A DNA stretch of 64,000 nt from Luteimicrobium sp049844995 (GCF_049844995.1 NZ_JBNCMC010000001.1:1-64000), one strand, 5' to 3'. Shown: positions 50,614 through 59,706, counted from the stretch's first letter. Program-made: numbers and translations. Notes: generated from the letters alone by a model not told the origin.

Positions 50614-51223
50614 AGACGTGCGTGCGGGCCGTGAGCGCGAGTCCCTCGCGGTGCCGGTGGACGGTGAGGTAGCGGACGCCGTCCTTCCCCGCGACGATCC
50701 GGCGGCGCGAACGCCTCGGCAGCCAGACGACGTCGCCCGCGCCGACCGCCACGTCGCCGCCCTCCGTCACGATCGTGGCGGCGCCGTCCACGACGTGGAA
50801 GAGCACGTCCACGTCCGGGCCGGCGTGCTCACCGATCTCGCCGCGCGGGGGCAGGGCGACGACGTTCGAGTCGAGGTCGCGCTCGCGCAGCCGCAGCGAC
50901 CACACGGCGCCGCCCGTCGAGGGAACGGTGGCGTCGTCGTCGGCCGGGCGGGTGCTGGTCACCACGCGCGGGAGCGCGGTGGACGTCAGGCGCCCGACGC
51001 GGACCCTCGCGTCCCCGGCCTCGGTGGGCTCGCCGTCCCAGGTGTACGAGCCGGGGAGCTCCGACTCGAGCGCGTCGCGGAGCGGGGCGGGATCGTCGTC
51101 GGCGACGAGGACCAACGACCCGCCCACCGGCAGGACGCGGAACGCCGCGAGGACCGTGGGCCGCCGGTCGGCCTCGCGCACGTCGCGGAGGTCGAGGACG
51201 GGAGTCGAGGAAGGGTGCGCCAT
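50612..51223 (-). CDS. DUF2249-cupin fusion protein
   Basis: A 203-residue protein. Residues 5-80 look like DUF2249 (VLDLRDVREADRRPTVLAAF, LVADDDPAPLRDALESELPGSYTWDGE). Residues 105-195 form a small cupin barrel (GPDVDVLFHVVDGAATIVTEGGDVAVGAGDVVWLPRRSRR). A few metal-ligand positions of classic cupins are replaced, so it may bind a ligand rather than catalyse. DUF2249 proteins often occur near redox or nitrogen-oxide metabolism genes, but none is adjacent here. ATG 51223 is chosen because a CAGGAT box ends seven bases upstream. Confidence 0.75.
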   Translation of the reverse strand: MAHPSSTPVLDLRDVREADRRPTVLAAFRVLPVGGSLVLVADDDPAPLRDALESELPGSYTWDGEPTEAGDARVRVGRLTSTALPRVVTSTRPADDDATVPSTGGAVWSLRLRERDLDSNVVALPPRGEIGEHAGPDVDVLFHVVDGAATIVTEGGDVAVGAGDVVWLPRRSRRRIVAGKDGVRYLTVHRHREGLALTARTHV

Positions 51224-51327
51224 GGCCACCATCCTGTCGCGCTCGGGCGTCGCTGAGTGTCACCCCACGGGAGAGCCGGGGTCGGTTCGGGGGGCGTCCC
51301 CGATGGTCCCGGCCGAACCCGCGCGCC

Positions 51328-51333
51328 TACCGT
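51328..51333 (+). promoter_or_regulatory. -10 box of the PspC-domain gene
   Basis: TACCGT five bases before the ATG at 51339, consistent with a leaderless transcript. Confidence 0.5.
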
Positions 51334-51338
51334 CGAGC

Positions 51339-51545
51339 ATGAGCACGACAGCCGCCACCCACCCCTCGCTGTCGCGGCCCCGCACCGGCCGCATGATCGC
51401 CGGCGTGTGCGCCGGGCTCGCCCGCCGGTTCGGCCTCAGCCCGACCCTCGTCCGCGTGCTGGCCGTCGCGTCGGTGCTGCTGCCCGGACCGCAGGTGCTG
51501 GTCTACGTGATCCTCTGGATCATCATGCCCACCGACCGCGACTGA
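51339..51545 (+). CDS. PspC domain-containing small membrane protein
   Basis: A 68-residue protein consisting of one PspC domain: RPRTGRMIAGVCAGLARRFGLSPTLVRVLAVASVLL, then GPQVLVYVILWIIMPTD. PspC proteins sit in the membrane and take part in envelope stress signalling in proteobacteria. In actinobacteria such short copies are common and their role is not settled. It appears to be a single-gene unit with a leaderless promoter. Confidence 0.88.
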   Translation: MSTTAATHPSLSRPRTGRMIAGVCAGLARRFGLSPTLVRVLAVASVLLPGPQVLVYVILWIIMPTDRD

Positions 51546-51607
51546 ACCCCGCCGGCCTCGTCGACGGAGGAACGTCGTCCGGACCGTGAGACCGCACGCC
51601 TTGAGCC

Positions 51608-51637
51608 TTGACTATCGGAAACTTTCGGAAAGACGAT
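51608..51637 (+). promoter_or_regulatory. Xylanase promoter with embedded operator
   Basis: TTGACT (51608-51613) and GACGAT (51632-51637) form -35 and -10 boxes with an 18-base spacer. The spacer contains CGGAAACTTTCGG (51616-51628), close to the CGAAANTTTCG-type motif reported upstream of actinomycete xylanase genes. A repressor bound there would block the promoter. Confidence 0.55.
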
Positions 51638-51731
51638 GGTGCCTGCCACGGAGCACCGACGCCCCGTGGCACGGCACCGCACCGGGCACGGACGCCCGGG
51701 CGACGCCACGTCCGTACGAAGGAGTCACGGC

Positions 51732-52865
51732 ATGAGCTCTGCACCCTCCCCCGCCCCCGCCCGCCGACGTCGCCGGCGCGCCATCGCGTTCGGCGCCGGC
51801 ATCGTCGCCGTCGGCGTCGTGGCCGCCCCGCTGGCCGCGTCCGCCCACGGCCACCAGCCGCCCGGCCACCCGTCGACGCAGGACGACACGCTGCGCAGCC
51901 TCGCCGCGTCGTCGGGCCTGCGCATCGGCGCGGCGATCAACACCGACAAGCTCGGCACCGACGACGCCTACACGACGATCGCCGCCGACCAGTTCTCCAC
52001 GGTCAGCCCGGAGAACGTCATGAAGTGGGACACGATCGAGCCGACGCAGGGCACGTACAACTTCGCCCCCGCCGACAAGCTCGTGGCGTTCGCGCAGCAG
52101 AACGGCCAGCTGGTGCGCGGGCACACGCTCGTCTGGCACAACCAGCTCCCGTCCTGGCTGACGGCCGAGGCGGCCAGCCTCTCCGCGGACCAGCTGCGCG
52201 CGATCCTCAAGAAGCACATCCAGACCGAGGTCTCGCACTTCAAGGGCAAGATCTGGCAGTGGGACGTCGTCAACGAGGCGTTCAACGACGACGGCACGCC
52301 CCGCGACGACATCTGGTCCCAGAAGCTCGGCGACGGGTACATCGCCGACGCCTTCCGCTGGGCGCACCAGGCCGACCCGAAGGCCAAGCTCTTCTACAAC
52401 GACTACAACATCGAGTACACGGGCGCGAAGAGCGACGCCGTCTACGCGATGGTGAAGAAGCTCCAGGCCCAGGGCGTGCCGATCGACGGCGTCGGGTTCC
52501 AGGACCACCTCGACACCCAGTACGGCACGCCGAACCTCCAGGAGACGATGCAGAAGTTCGCCGACCTCGGGCTCGACACCGCCGTGACCGAGGCCGACGT
52601 GCGCACCACGCTCCCGGTCACCGCAGTGGAGCAGACCGCCCAGAACAGCATGTGGTCGCAGTCGCTCGCGGCATGCCTGCTCGTCAAGCGCTGCATCTCG
52701 TTCACGATCTGGGGCATCGACGACGGCTCGTCGTGGGTGCCGAGCACGTTCCCGGGCGAGGGCGCGGCCCTGCTCTGGGACGACCAGTACCAGCCCAAGG
52801 CGCAGTTCTCCGTCCTGCAGCAGACGCTCGAGCTCGCCGCCGGCGCGCCGCACCGCACGCGCTGA
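51732..52865 (+). CDS. Secreted GH10 endo-1,4-beta-xylanase
   Basis: A 377-residue secreted hydrolase. Arg-rich n-region (RRRRRR at 11-16), a hydrophobic core and a likely cleavage after ASA near residue 38. The GH10 catalytic domain fills the rest, with acid/base Glu182 in WDVVNEAFND and nucleophile Glu287 in TAVTEADVR. TTFSTVSPENVMKWD-like (STVSPENVMKWD) and GHTLVWHNQLPSW are further family blocks. No carbohydrate-binding module is attached. AAGGAG precedes the ATG by eight bases. It cleaves xylan outside the cell. Confidence 0.95.
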   Translation: MSSAPSPAPARRRRRRAIAFGAGIVAVGVVAAPLAASAHGHQPPGHPSTQDDTLRSLAASSGLRIGAAINTDKLGTDDAYTTIAADQFSTVSPENVMKWDTIEPTQGTYNFAPADKLVAFAQQNGQLVRGHTLVWHNQLPSWLTAEAASLSADQLRAILKKHIQTEVSHFKGKIWQWDVVNEAFNDDGTPRDDIWSQKLGDGYIADAFRWAHQADPKAKLFYNDYNIEYTGAKSDAVYAMVKKLQAQGVPIDGVGFQDHLDTQYGTPNLQETMQKFADLGLDTAVTEADVRTTLPVTAVEQTAQNSMWSQSLAACLLVKRCISFTIWGIDDGSSWVPSTFPGEGAALLWDDQYQPKAQFSVLQQTLELAAGAPHRTR

Positions 52866-52872
52866 CGCGCCC

Positions 52873-52909
52873 GACCGGCCCGCGCGGCATCACGCCGCGC
52901 GGGCCGGTC
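52873..52909. terminator. Bidirectional terminator between xylanase and GH92 genes
   Basis: A perfect 16-base-pair stem (GACCGGCCCGCGCGGC and its complement) closing a five-base loop ATCAC. It starts eight bases after the xylanase stop and ends inside the stop codon of the convergent mannosidase gene. Confidence 0.75.
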
Positions 52910-55900
52910 AGGCCCGCTCGCCCAGCAGCTCGAGCTGGCGCAGGTCGAGCGTGCCCCTGAGCACGCGGAGCCGGACCGGTCCGGGGCCGCGCAACCCGCC
53001 CAGCAGGAAGGCGCGGGTCTGCCGCGGCCAGACGAACCCGACGCCGTCGCGCCGGTCGAGCTCGACCCAGGTGTCGCCGTCGGCGCGCTCCAGGACCCAG
53101 GACAACCCGTCCGCCGGCGCGCCGAGGCTCACGGTGTACAGGTCGACGGAAGCGTCCGCCGCGAGCTCGTACCCGGCCCAGTCCCCCGGCCGCAGGACGA
53201 TCCCCGCGTCCGAGCTGTCGTCGAACACGAGCGCGGGGTCGCCGACGGAGGATCGCGCGTGCTCCCTCGCCCCGGCCGGGTCGGCGTGGTCCACGAGGCG
53301 GGCGGGCGCCGACCCGCGCGGCGTGACCGCGAACGGCGCCGCGTCCGGGCCGGTACCCCAGGTGGACGGCTCGGGGCCGAGCGCGATCTCGATCTCCACC
53401 CCTGCGCGCAGGGTCGCGACCGGGATCGCCAGGCGGTGCCACGGCCGCCCGTCCACCGTGACCGACTGGACGTACACGTTCTCCGGGGCGAGGTCGCGCG
53501 CCACGACCGTCGTCTCGCGGCCGCCGTCGAGGTCGAGCGTCGCCCTCGCGACCGCCGGCGCCGTGAGGAGGAGCTCGCCGCTCCCGGGCGCGAGCGGGTA
53601 GAGGCCCAGGACGGCGAAGACGTACCAGGCGGACATCTCGCCGTTGTCCTCGTCGCCCGGGTAGCCCTGGCCGATCTCCGAGCCGAGGAAGAGCCGGCGC
53701 ACGCTGTCCCGGACGAGCTCGTGCGTCTTCCAGGGCGCACCCGTGAACGCGTACATGAACGGGGCGTGGTGGGCCGGCTGGTTCGAGAGCGCGAACATCC
53801 CGCGCCGGACGTTCCGCGCCTCGGTCATCTCGTGGATCACGGAGCCGTACGTCCCGGCGATGCTGGCGTCGCCGGTCTCCTCGGTCGCGAAGTACGCGTC
53901 GAGCTTGGCCTCCAGCGCGTCCGGCCCGCCGTGGAGCGCGGCGAGGCCGTGCCCGTCGTGCGGCACCGAGAACGCCATGCCCCACGCGTTCGTCTCGGTG
54001 TAGTCCCCGCCCCAGATGCGCGGGTCGAAGGTCCGGGCGGGACGGAACCGGCCGACGTCGTCGCGCCCGACGAAGAACCCGGCGTCGGGCGCGAACAGCG
54101 TCGCGTAGCGCAGGGCCTTGGCCCGGAAGTAGACCTCGTTGGCCCGGAGCTCCTCGCGGCGAGGGTGGTCGACGGGCAGGTGATCGAGCAGCCACGCGGA
54201 CGTCACCGCGAGGCCGTAGTCGGTCAGCGCGCCCTCGAGGGTCCACGACAGGCCCTCGTGCGTGCCCGTCGAGACGTAGCCGGTGAAGATCGCCCGCCCG
54301 TTGTCCGCGCGGCCGACCCGGCTGTCGGGGCTGACGGTCGTCGCGTTGCGCAGGCCCGAGTCGTACGCCGCCAGGACGTCGCGCACGGGCACCCCGCTCG
54401 CGAGCGCGTCCGCGACCACGAGGTCGCTGCTCGTCCCCACCATCGAGTTCACCGGCCCGGGAGCCGACCACCGGTCGATCCAGCCGCTCGCGCGGTAGTG
54501 CTCGACGAAGCCGTCGAGCAGGTCGGCCGCGAGCTCCGGCGCGAGCAGCCCGTACGCGGGCCAGCACGTGCGGTAGGTGTCCCAGAAGCCGTGGTTGACG
54601 GTCGACCGGCCGTCGCGGACGACGCAGCCCGTCCGGGTCGGCCCGTGCGCCGCGGGCGGTGGCGTCGAGGCGTCGGCGTGGATCCAGCGCGGCCGCTCGG
54701 CCGTGCCCGCGTTCTCGCTCGCGTCGTTCGGGTAGAGGAAGAGCCGGTACAGGCTCGATACGAAGGCGACCCGTCGGCCGCGGTCGGGCTCGTCGATCCG
54801 CACGCGGCCGAGCAGCTCCTCCCACCGGGCGGCGGCCTCGTCGACGAGCTCGTCGAACGTCGTCGACGGCGGCGCCTCCAGGTCGAGCGACCGCTCCGCC
54901 TGGTCGAGGCTCACGAAGGACGTGGCGACCCGGACGGTCACGGTCCCGTCCGGGCCGGGTGGTGTCGCGAGGACCGCCGAGACGTGCGGACGGTCCGGGA
55001 CCGCCGCCTCCCGGTGCCAGGCGACCCCGCCGTCCACCCGCGCCACGAAGTACATGCGCGGCGCGTTCGCCTCCAGACCCGGCCGGGCGCCGTCGGTCCA
55101 GCCGCGCACGTGCACCGTGCCGTCCGGCGTGACCTCGACGGAGCCGCGGTCGTCCGGCTGGTCGAGCACCACGCCGCCGCCGTCGGGCACGGTGAAGCGC
55201 GCGACCATGACGTGCGCCGTCGCCGTCGCCTCCGCCACGACGCCGCCCGCGAGCGCGACGCGATACCGGTGCGGTCCGGCCAGCTCGTCGTCGTGGCGGA
55301 AGGTCAGCTCGCGCGCGGCCCGGTCGACGTCGGGCGCGGACGCGTCGACGAGCGGCATGACCTGCATGACGGACCGGTCGCCGATCCACGGGCTCGGCGC
55401 GTGCGACACGGCGATGGCCTGGAGCGGGGTCGACCCGTCGGCGCGGTTGTCCGCGTGGTACCGGTACGGCCAGGTGTAGCTCGACGCGTCCGTGACGGGG
55501 ATCGCGAAGTTGAAGCCCTGCGGCAGAGCGACGGCGGGGATGGTGTTGCCGCGCGAGTACTCGCCCGACGAGTGCGTCCCGCGCCGGGTGTCGACGAGGT
55601 CGACGAGCCGCTCGGGGCCGTCGGGCCCGGGCGCGCGGGGGCCGACGCGGACGTCGCTCAGCCACCCGTGCGGGACGCGGCGACGCAGCCCGTGGCGCGG
55701 CCCGACCTCGTCGACCCCGACCGCCCGCAGGTAGGTCGCGACCGCGCGGCGGCCCGCGAGCGCCGACAGGTCGACGGTCCTGAGGTTCCACTGGTCGACG
55801 ACGAGCGCCTTCGAGCGGTACTGGGCGTCGGCGTCGGCCGGGTAGCCGGCCTGGTCGCGCACGGGCCGGGCGGAGGCCCAGGTGCCGTCGTCGAGCAGGA

Positions 55901-56153
55901 GGTCGACGGCGACGGCGGTCGCCTCGAACCCCTGCCCGCGCCCCGGCGGCCCGGACCAGGCAGGGAACACGGCGTAGGAGAGCTCGCTCGTCGGGCCGAG
56001 CTCGACGTCGCAGCGCTCCAGGAGCGCGTCCTCCACCTGGCCGGGCCGCGCGTCGACGACCCGGTAGAGCCGGCTCGTCGGTTCGGTCAGCCCGACCGAC
56101 GGCCGGGAGGACGGGGGACGGCGCGGCCCTGCGTCGTCCGTGACTTCCAGCAT
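52908..56153 (-). CDS. GH92-family alpha-mannosidase
   Basis: A 1081-residue glycoside hydrolase. The N-terminal ~240 residues form a beta-rich region. The GH92 catalytic (alpha/alpha)6 part has GFWDTYRTCWPAYGLL near residue 525, TETNAWGMAFSVPHD near residue 720 and EIGQGYPGDEDNGEMSAWYVFAVLGLYP near residue 835, which holds the acidic catalytic residues. GH92 enzymes remove alpha-1,2/1,3/1,6-mannose in a calcium-dependent way, for example from yeast mannan or N-glycans. No signal peptide is evident, so action on imported oligosaccharides is likely. A GAGGGGAAG ribosome-binding site precedes the ATG. It is divergent from a LacI regulator. Confidence 0.93.
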   Translation of the reverse strand: MLEVTDDAGPRRPPSSRPSVGLTEPTSRLYRVVDARPGQVEDALLERCDVELGPTSELSYAVFPAWSGPPGRGQGFEATAVAVDLLLDDGTWASARPVRDQAGYPADADAQYRSKALVVDQWNLRTVDLSALAGRRAVATYLRAVGVDEVGPRHGLRRRVPHGWLSDVRVGPRAPGPDGPERLVDLVDTRRGTHSSGEYSRGNTIPAVALPQGFNFAIPVTDASSYTWPYRYHADNRADGSTPLQAIAVSHAPSPWIGDRSVMQVMPLVDASAPDVDRAARELTFRHDDELAGPHRYRVALAGGVVAEATATAHVMVARFTVPDGGGVVLDQPDDRGSVEVTPDGTVHVRGWTDGARPGLEANAPRMYFVARVDGGVAWHREAAVPDRPHVSAVLATPPGPDGTVTVRVATSFVSLDQAERSLDLEAPPSTTFDELVDEAAARWEELLGRVRIDEPDRGRRVAFVSSLYRLFLYPNDASENAGTAERPRWIHADASTPPPAAHGPTRTGCVVRDGRSTVNHGFWDTYRTCWPAYGLLAPELAADLLDGFVEHYRASGWIDRWSAPGPVNSMVGTSSDLVVADALASGVPVRDVLAAYDSGLRNATTVSPDSRVGRADNGRAIFTGYVSTGTHEGLSWTLEGALTDYGLAVTSAWLLDHLPVDHPRREELRANEVYFRAKALRYATLFAPDAGFFVGRDDVGRFRPARTFDPRIWGGDYTETNAWGMAFSVPHDGHGLAALHGGPDALEAKLDAYFATEETGDASIAGTYGSVIHEMTEARNVRRGMFALSNQPAHHAPFMYAFTGAPWKTHELVRDSVRRLFLGSEIGQGYPGDEDNGEMSAWYVFAVLGLYPLAPGSGELLLTAPAVARATLDLDGGRETTVVARDLAPENVYVQSVTVDGRPWHRLAIPVATLRAGVEIEIALGPEPSTWGTGPDAAPFAVTPRGSAPARLVDHADPAGAREHARSSVGDPALVFDDSSDAGIVLRPGDWAGYELAADASVDLYTVSLGAPADGLSWVLERADGDTWVELDRRDGVGFVWPRQTRAFLLGGLRGPGPVRLRVLRGTLDLRQLELLGERA

Positions 56154-56185
56154 GGATACTTCCCCTCGTCGGTGGTGCGCCCGCT

Positions 56186-56214
56186 AGCATGACAACGTTG
56201 ACCCTGGCGGTCAA
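56186..56214 (-). promoter_or_regulatory. GH92 promoter with LacI-type operator
   Basis: On the minus strand TTGACC (56209-56214) and CATGCT (56186-56191) are separated by 17 bases. The spacer carries the palindrome CAACGTTG (56193-56200), a core often seen in LacI-family operators. The adjacent LacI protein probably represses here. Confidence 0.6.
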
Positions 56215-56257
56215 GAGACCCGCCGCGCGCCGCAGCGTGCGGACCGACCTGTGAAAG

Positions 56258-56263
56258 TAGGGT
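56258..56263 (+). promoter_or_regulatory. Leaderless -10 box of the lacI-type gene
   Basis: TAGGGT, seven bases before GTG 56271. It makes the in-frame GTG at 56262 impossible as a start because that codon lies in the promoter itself. Confidence 0.55.
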
Positions 56264-56270
56264 GAGCCCC

Positions 56271-57305
56271 GTGACCGATCGCGCGGCGGTGGAGCGACCG
56301 GCCGAGGTGCCACGGCGACCCCGCCTGCGGGACATCGCGGCCTCGACCGGTCTGAGCATCAAGACCGTCTCGCGCGCCGTCCGCGGGGAACGCGGCGTGG
56401 GCGACGAGACCCGGGCGCTCGTGCTCGCCGAGGCGGAGCGGCTCGGGTTCCAGCCCGACGACGTCGCCGCGGGGCTGCGGCGCAAGAACCAGACGACGAA
56501 CACCGTCGGCGTGACCCTCGGCGACGTGACCAACCCGTTCTTCGCTCCCATGATCCGCGGCATCCACGGCGTGGCGGCCGAGCACCAGCACCTCGTGCTG
56601 TCCGCCGACGCCGAGAACGACGCCGACCTGGAGCGGCGCGTCATCCGGTCGCTGCTCGGGCACCGCGTGGCCGGGCTGATCATCGCGCCGATCGGTCAGG
56701 ACCTGCGGTACCTCGAGCAGGAGGCGTCGTTCGGGACCCCCATCGTCTTCGTGGACTCGCCGCCGCCCGGCCTCGAGGGGCAGATGGACGCCGTCGTCAC
56801 GACCAACACCGACAGCACCCGCGAGGGCGTGGCCATGCTGCTCGCCCGCGGCCACCGCCGGATCGGCTACCTCGGCCACCCGCGGTCGGGCAGCGGCGCG
56901 CTCGAGCGGTGGCGTGGGTACGAGCAGGCGCTCGAGGGCGCCGGCCTCACGGTGGACCCGGCGCTCGTCCGGACCGGGCTCGTCACCGAGGACGACGCCA
57001 CGCTCGCCGCGCGCGACCTGCTCGCCCAGCCCGACCCGCCGACCGCGGTCTTCACGGACAACAACCGCCTGTGCGTCGGGCTGCTCCTCGTCGAGCGGGT
57101 GGCGCAGAGCGACCTGGACATCCTCAGCTTCGACGACGTCCCGCTGGCCGCGCTGTTCGGCGTGAGCGTGATCGACAGCGACCCCCACGAGGTCGGCCGC
57201 GTCGGGGCGACGCTGCTGTTCGAGCGCCTGGTCGACCGGGAGCGGCCCGCGCAGCGCGTCGTCGTCCCCGCCCGGCTGCGCGTCCGCGAGCGCGTCCGCC
57301 TCTGA
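56271..57305 (+). CDS. LacI-family transcriptional regulator
   Basis: A 344-residue regulator. The helix-turn-helix LRDIAASTGLSIKTVSRAVRGERGV near residues 19-43 is followed by a hinge and a periplasmic-binding-type effector domain (VGVTLGDVTNPFFAPMIRGI, GRRRIGYLGHP-like HRRIGYLGHP, and DILSFDDVPLAALF). It would repress the divergent GH92 gene and respond to a mannose-containing ligand; this assignment rests on position. The start at 56271 follows from the TAGGGT box. Confidence 0.9.
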   Translation: MTDRAAVERPAEVPRRPRLRDIAASTGLSIKTVSRAVRGERGVGDETRALVLAEAERLGFQPDDVAAGLRRKNQTTNTVGVTLGDVTNPFFAPMIRGIHGVAAEHQHLVLSADAENDADLERRVIRSLLGHRVAGLIIAPIGQDLRYLEQEASFGTPIVFVDSPPPGLEGQMDAVVTTNTDSTREGVAMLLARGHRRIGYLGHPRSGSGALERWRGYEQALEGAGLTVDPALVRTGLVTEDDATLAARDLLAQPDPPTAVFTDNNRLCVGLLLVERVAQSDLDILSFDDVPLAALFGVSVIDSDPHEVGRVGATLLFERLVDRERPAQRVVVPARLRVRERVRL

Positions 57306-57314
57306 GCCTGGGAG

Positions 57315-57340
57315 CCCGCCGCTCGTCCCCGCCCGGCGGG
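57315..57340 (+). terminator. Hairpin after the lacI-type gene
   Basis: CCCGCCG and CGGCGGG form a seven-base-pair stem around a 12-base loop, ten bases after the stop codon. A weak candidate with no T tract. Confidence 0.4.
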
Positions 57341-57385
57341 AGCCACGCCTACGTCGGACGGCGTTCGTCGCGAGGCGGGCGCCCC

Positions 57386-57391
57386 TAGGAT
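57386..57391 (+). promoter_or_regulatory. Leaderless -10 box of the polysaccharide deacetylase gene
   Basis: TAGGAT, exactly six bases before the ATG at 57398. Confidence 0.55.
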
Positions 57392-57397
57392 CGCGGG

Positions 57398-58210
57398 ATG
57401 ACCCCAGCCGCCGGACCCGCCGACCCGACCGGGCGCGCCGCGCGGCAGCCGGTGGTCGTCGTGGGCCGCAAGGCCCTGGACGGCCACGAAGCCGACGCCC
57501 CGAGGCTCGGCGGGCGCGCCTGGTGGCGCGCCCGCCGCCCGCGGGCGGTCGCGGCGCTGGGCGCCCACGGCGTCGACGCCACCGAGCGGGTCGTCGCGAT
57601 CACCTACGACGACGGCCCGCACCCCGAGCACACACCGCGGATCCTCGATGTGCTCGCGCGCCGCGGTGTCCGCGCCACGTTCTTCACGATCGGCGCGTTC
57701 GTCCGGGAGCGCCCCGAGCTCGTCCGCCGGATCGTCGCGGAGGGTCACGCGCTCGGCCTGCACGGAGCGGACCACCGGTCGCTCGCCGGCCGCGACCCGC
57801 GCGAGGTGGTCGCCACGACGCTCCGCGCGAAGGCCCATCTCGAGGACGTCGCCCAGGTGCCGGTCACGATGTTCCGGCCCCCGTACGGCGTCATGCCGAA
57901 GCGTCAGGGCCTCGCGCTCTGGCGTGCTGGGCTCGAGCCGGTGATGTGGTCCGGCGACGCGGCCGACTGGACCGATCGCCCCGTCGACGACGTCGTCGAC
58001 GACGCTCGCCGGTCCGTGTTCCCCGGCGCGATGCTCCTGCTGCACGACAACAGGGCCGACCCCGAGACACTCGGCCCTGGGGAACGGCTGCCGGCCTTCG
58101 ACAAGGGCGCCGTGCTCGATCGGCTCCTCGACCTGCTCGAGCGCGACCACTACCGGACGCGGACCGTACCCGAGCTCCTCGCCTCCTACCCCCGGGTCGT
58201 CGTCCTCTGA
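57398..58210 (+). CDS. Polysaccharide deacetylase (NodB-homology) protein
   Basis: A 270-residue protein with a NodB domain from about residue 60. Motif 1 ITYDDGPHPEHTP supplies the general base and a metal Asp. Motif 2 LGLHGADHRSL gives the H-x3-H metal ligands. Motif 3 FRPPYGVM and motif 5 LLLHDN are present. Carbohydrate esterase family 4 members remove acetyl groups from xylan, chitin or peptidoglycan. There is no signal peptide from the ATG chosen, which is unusual for polymer-acting members, so a soluble substrate or unrecognised export is possible. Confidence 0.88.
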   Translation: MTPAAGPADPTGRAARQPVVVVGRKALDGHEADAPRLGGRAWWRARRPRAVAALGAHGVDATERVVAITYDDGPHPEHTPRILDVLARRGVRATFFTIGAFVRERPELVRRIVAEGHALGLHGADHRSLAGRDPREVVATTLRAKAHLEDVAQVPVTMFRPPYGVMPKRQGLALWRAGLEPVMWSGDAADWTDRPVDDVVDDARRSVFPGAMLLLHDNRADPETLGPGERLPAFDKGAVLDRLLDLLERDHYRTRTVPELLASYPRVVVL

Positions 58211-58347
58211 CCCGGGCACGATGGTCGAGGAGCCGATCGTGGGAGGCGAGCCGGCCGCGGGAACTTCGTGCGCCCGCCGAGCCGTGCCCGTCCTGAGGTG
58301 CTGGGATGGGGACGACCCGTCCGACGAGCACTGGAGCGAGAGCGCAC

Positions 58348-59598
58348 ATGACCATCAGTGACGACCTGGCCCGCGACGCCTACCTGTACGGCTACTCGAT
58401 CGACGAGGCGTACAAGTTCCTCTACGAGACCACGATCGAGCCGGGCCGGCCGACGAACGAGTTCCAGCTCCTGCGTGACCTCGCCGACGACACCTACACC
58501 GACCACCCCACGATCAACAACGACACCCTCCACCTGCAGGGCTGGTTCGACGTCGCCGCCGAGCCGGTCGTCGTCACGATCCCCGACCACGACGAGGGCC
58601 GGTACTGGATCCTGCACACGATGGACCTGGGGCACTACACCACGGCGATGATCGGGTCGCGGACCCGCGGCACGCACGGCGGCCGGTTCCTGTTCGCCGG
58701 CAAGGCGTGGGACGGCGTCGTGCCTGACGGCATCGACGACGTCGTGCGCTCGGACTCGAACCTCATCAAGGTCATGGGCCGGATCATGACGATCGGCGGG
58801 GACGACCTCGAGGCCGCCCGCGCCCTCCAGGACCGGTGGACGCTCGAGACCCTGTCGGCGCACCTCGGCGTCCCCGGACCCGACCCCGTCGTCCGGCAGT
58901 ACCCGGACCCGGCGTCGACGAGCTGGCTGGAGCGCGTGAACGTCGTCCTCGCGGACGGCACCATGGCGCAGACCGACGCCGCGTGGCTCGAGCCGCTCCG
59001 CCCGGTCGGCCTCGAGGCCGGGAAGACGACGTTCACCGACGAGCAGCTCGAGGCCGCCGAGCGGGGCGAGCGGTTCGGGATCGCCCGCATCCGCGAGCTG
59101 GCGCCCTCCATGACGAACGGCGCAGACCTCCTCGGCACGCGAGCGGACCTTCAGGACGAGCCACGCGAGCTGTTCGCGGAGGGCACGTTCATCGGACAGT
59201 GGGGCCTGCCCCCGGTGGAGTCCGTCTACGTCAAGGTGGAAAACGGCTCGGACGGGCTCCCCCTGAACGGGTCCGACGGCAAGCGGTACCGGGCGCGTTT
59301 CCTCCCGCCGGACGTGAGCGAGTTCTGGTCCTTCACGGCCTACGCGCTGGACAACCGGCTCATGGCGCACAACGCGCTCAACCGGCACAGCCGCGGGGAC
59401 CGGACCCTCACGCCCGACGCAGAGGGCTTCTACACGGTCGAGCTCGGCTCCGACGCCGAGGCGAACGCCGACAACCCGAGCTTCCTGCCGATCCCCGCCG
59501 AGGACACCTACCTCATCCTGCGCCTGTACGGGCCGAGCCAGGCCGTCCAGGACGGCGACTACGCCGTGCCGACGTTCGACGTCGTCGACGGACCCTGA
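58348..59598 (+). CDS. DUF1254/DUF1214 domain protein
   Basis: A 416-residue protein. The N-terminal part (YLYGYSIDEAYKFLYET, then NNDTLHLQGWFDVAAEPVVVTIPDHDEGRYW) is DUF1254-like. The C-terminal part (LNGSDGKRYRARFLPPDVSEFWSFTAYALDNRLMAHN, and LPIPAEDTYLILRLYGPSQAVQDGDYAVP) is DUF1214-like. Proteins with this pair are widespread, often secreted, and have no firmly established activity. No signal peptide is seen here. The ATG has a weak GGAG upstream; a longer start at 58306 would add unrelated sequence. Confidence 0.88.
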   Translation: MTISDDLARDAYLYGYSIDEAYKFLYETTIEPGRPTNEFQLLRDLADDTYTDHPTINNDTLHLQGWFDVAAEPVVVTIPDHDEGRYWILHTMDLGHYTTAMIGSRTRGTHGGRFLFAGKAWDGVVPDGIDDVVRSDSNLIKVMGRIMTIGGDDLEAARALQDRWTLETLSAHLGVPGPDPVVRQYPDPASTSWLERVNVVLADGTMAQTDAAWLEPLRPVGLEAGKTTFTDEQLEAAERGERFGIARIRELAPSMTNGADLLGTRADLQDEPRELFAEGTFIGQWGLPPVESVYVKVENGSDGLPLNGSDGKRYRARFLPPDVSEFWSFTAYALDNRLMAHNALNRHSRGDRTLTPDAEGFYTVELGSDAEANADNPSFLPIPAEDTYLILRLYGPSQAVQDGDYAVPTFDVVDGP

Positions 59599-59638
59599 CC
59601 GCTGATCGAGAGCGTCACCGTCGAGGCCATCGGAACAC

Positions 59639-59657
59639 GTCGACGTCTAGCGTCGAC
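59639..59657. promoter_or_regulatory. Dyad overlapping a candidate promoter of the amidohydrolase gene
   Basis: GTCGACG-N5-CGTCGAC. The spacer and right arm contain TAGCGT (59648-59653), a candidate -10 box about 54 bases before the amidohydrolase start. The overlap suggests an operator. Confidence 0.4.
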
Positions 59658-59706
59658 CGACAGCGACGGGCGACCGGCAACGTCGCCAAGCGAAGAGGGG
59701 TATCAC

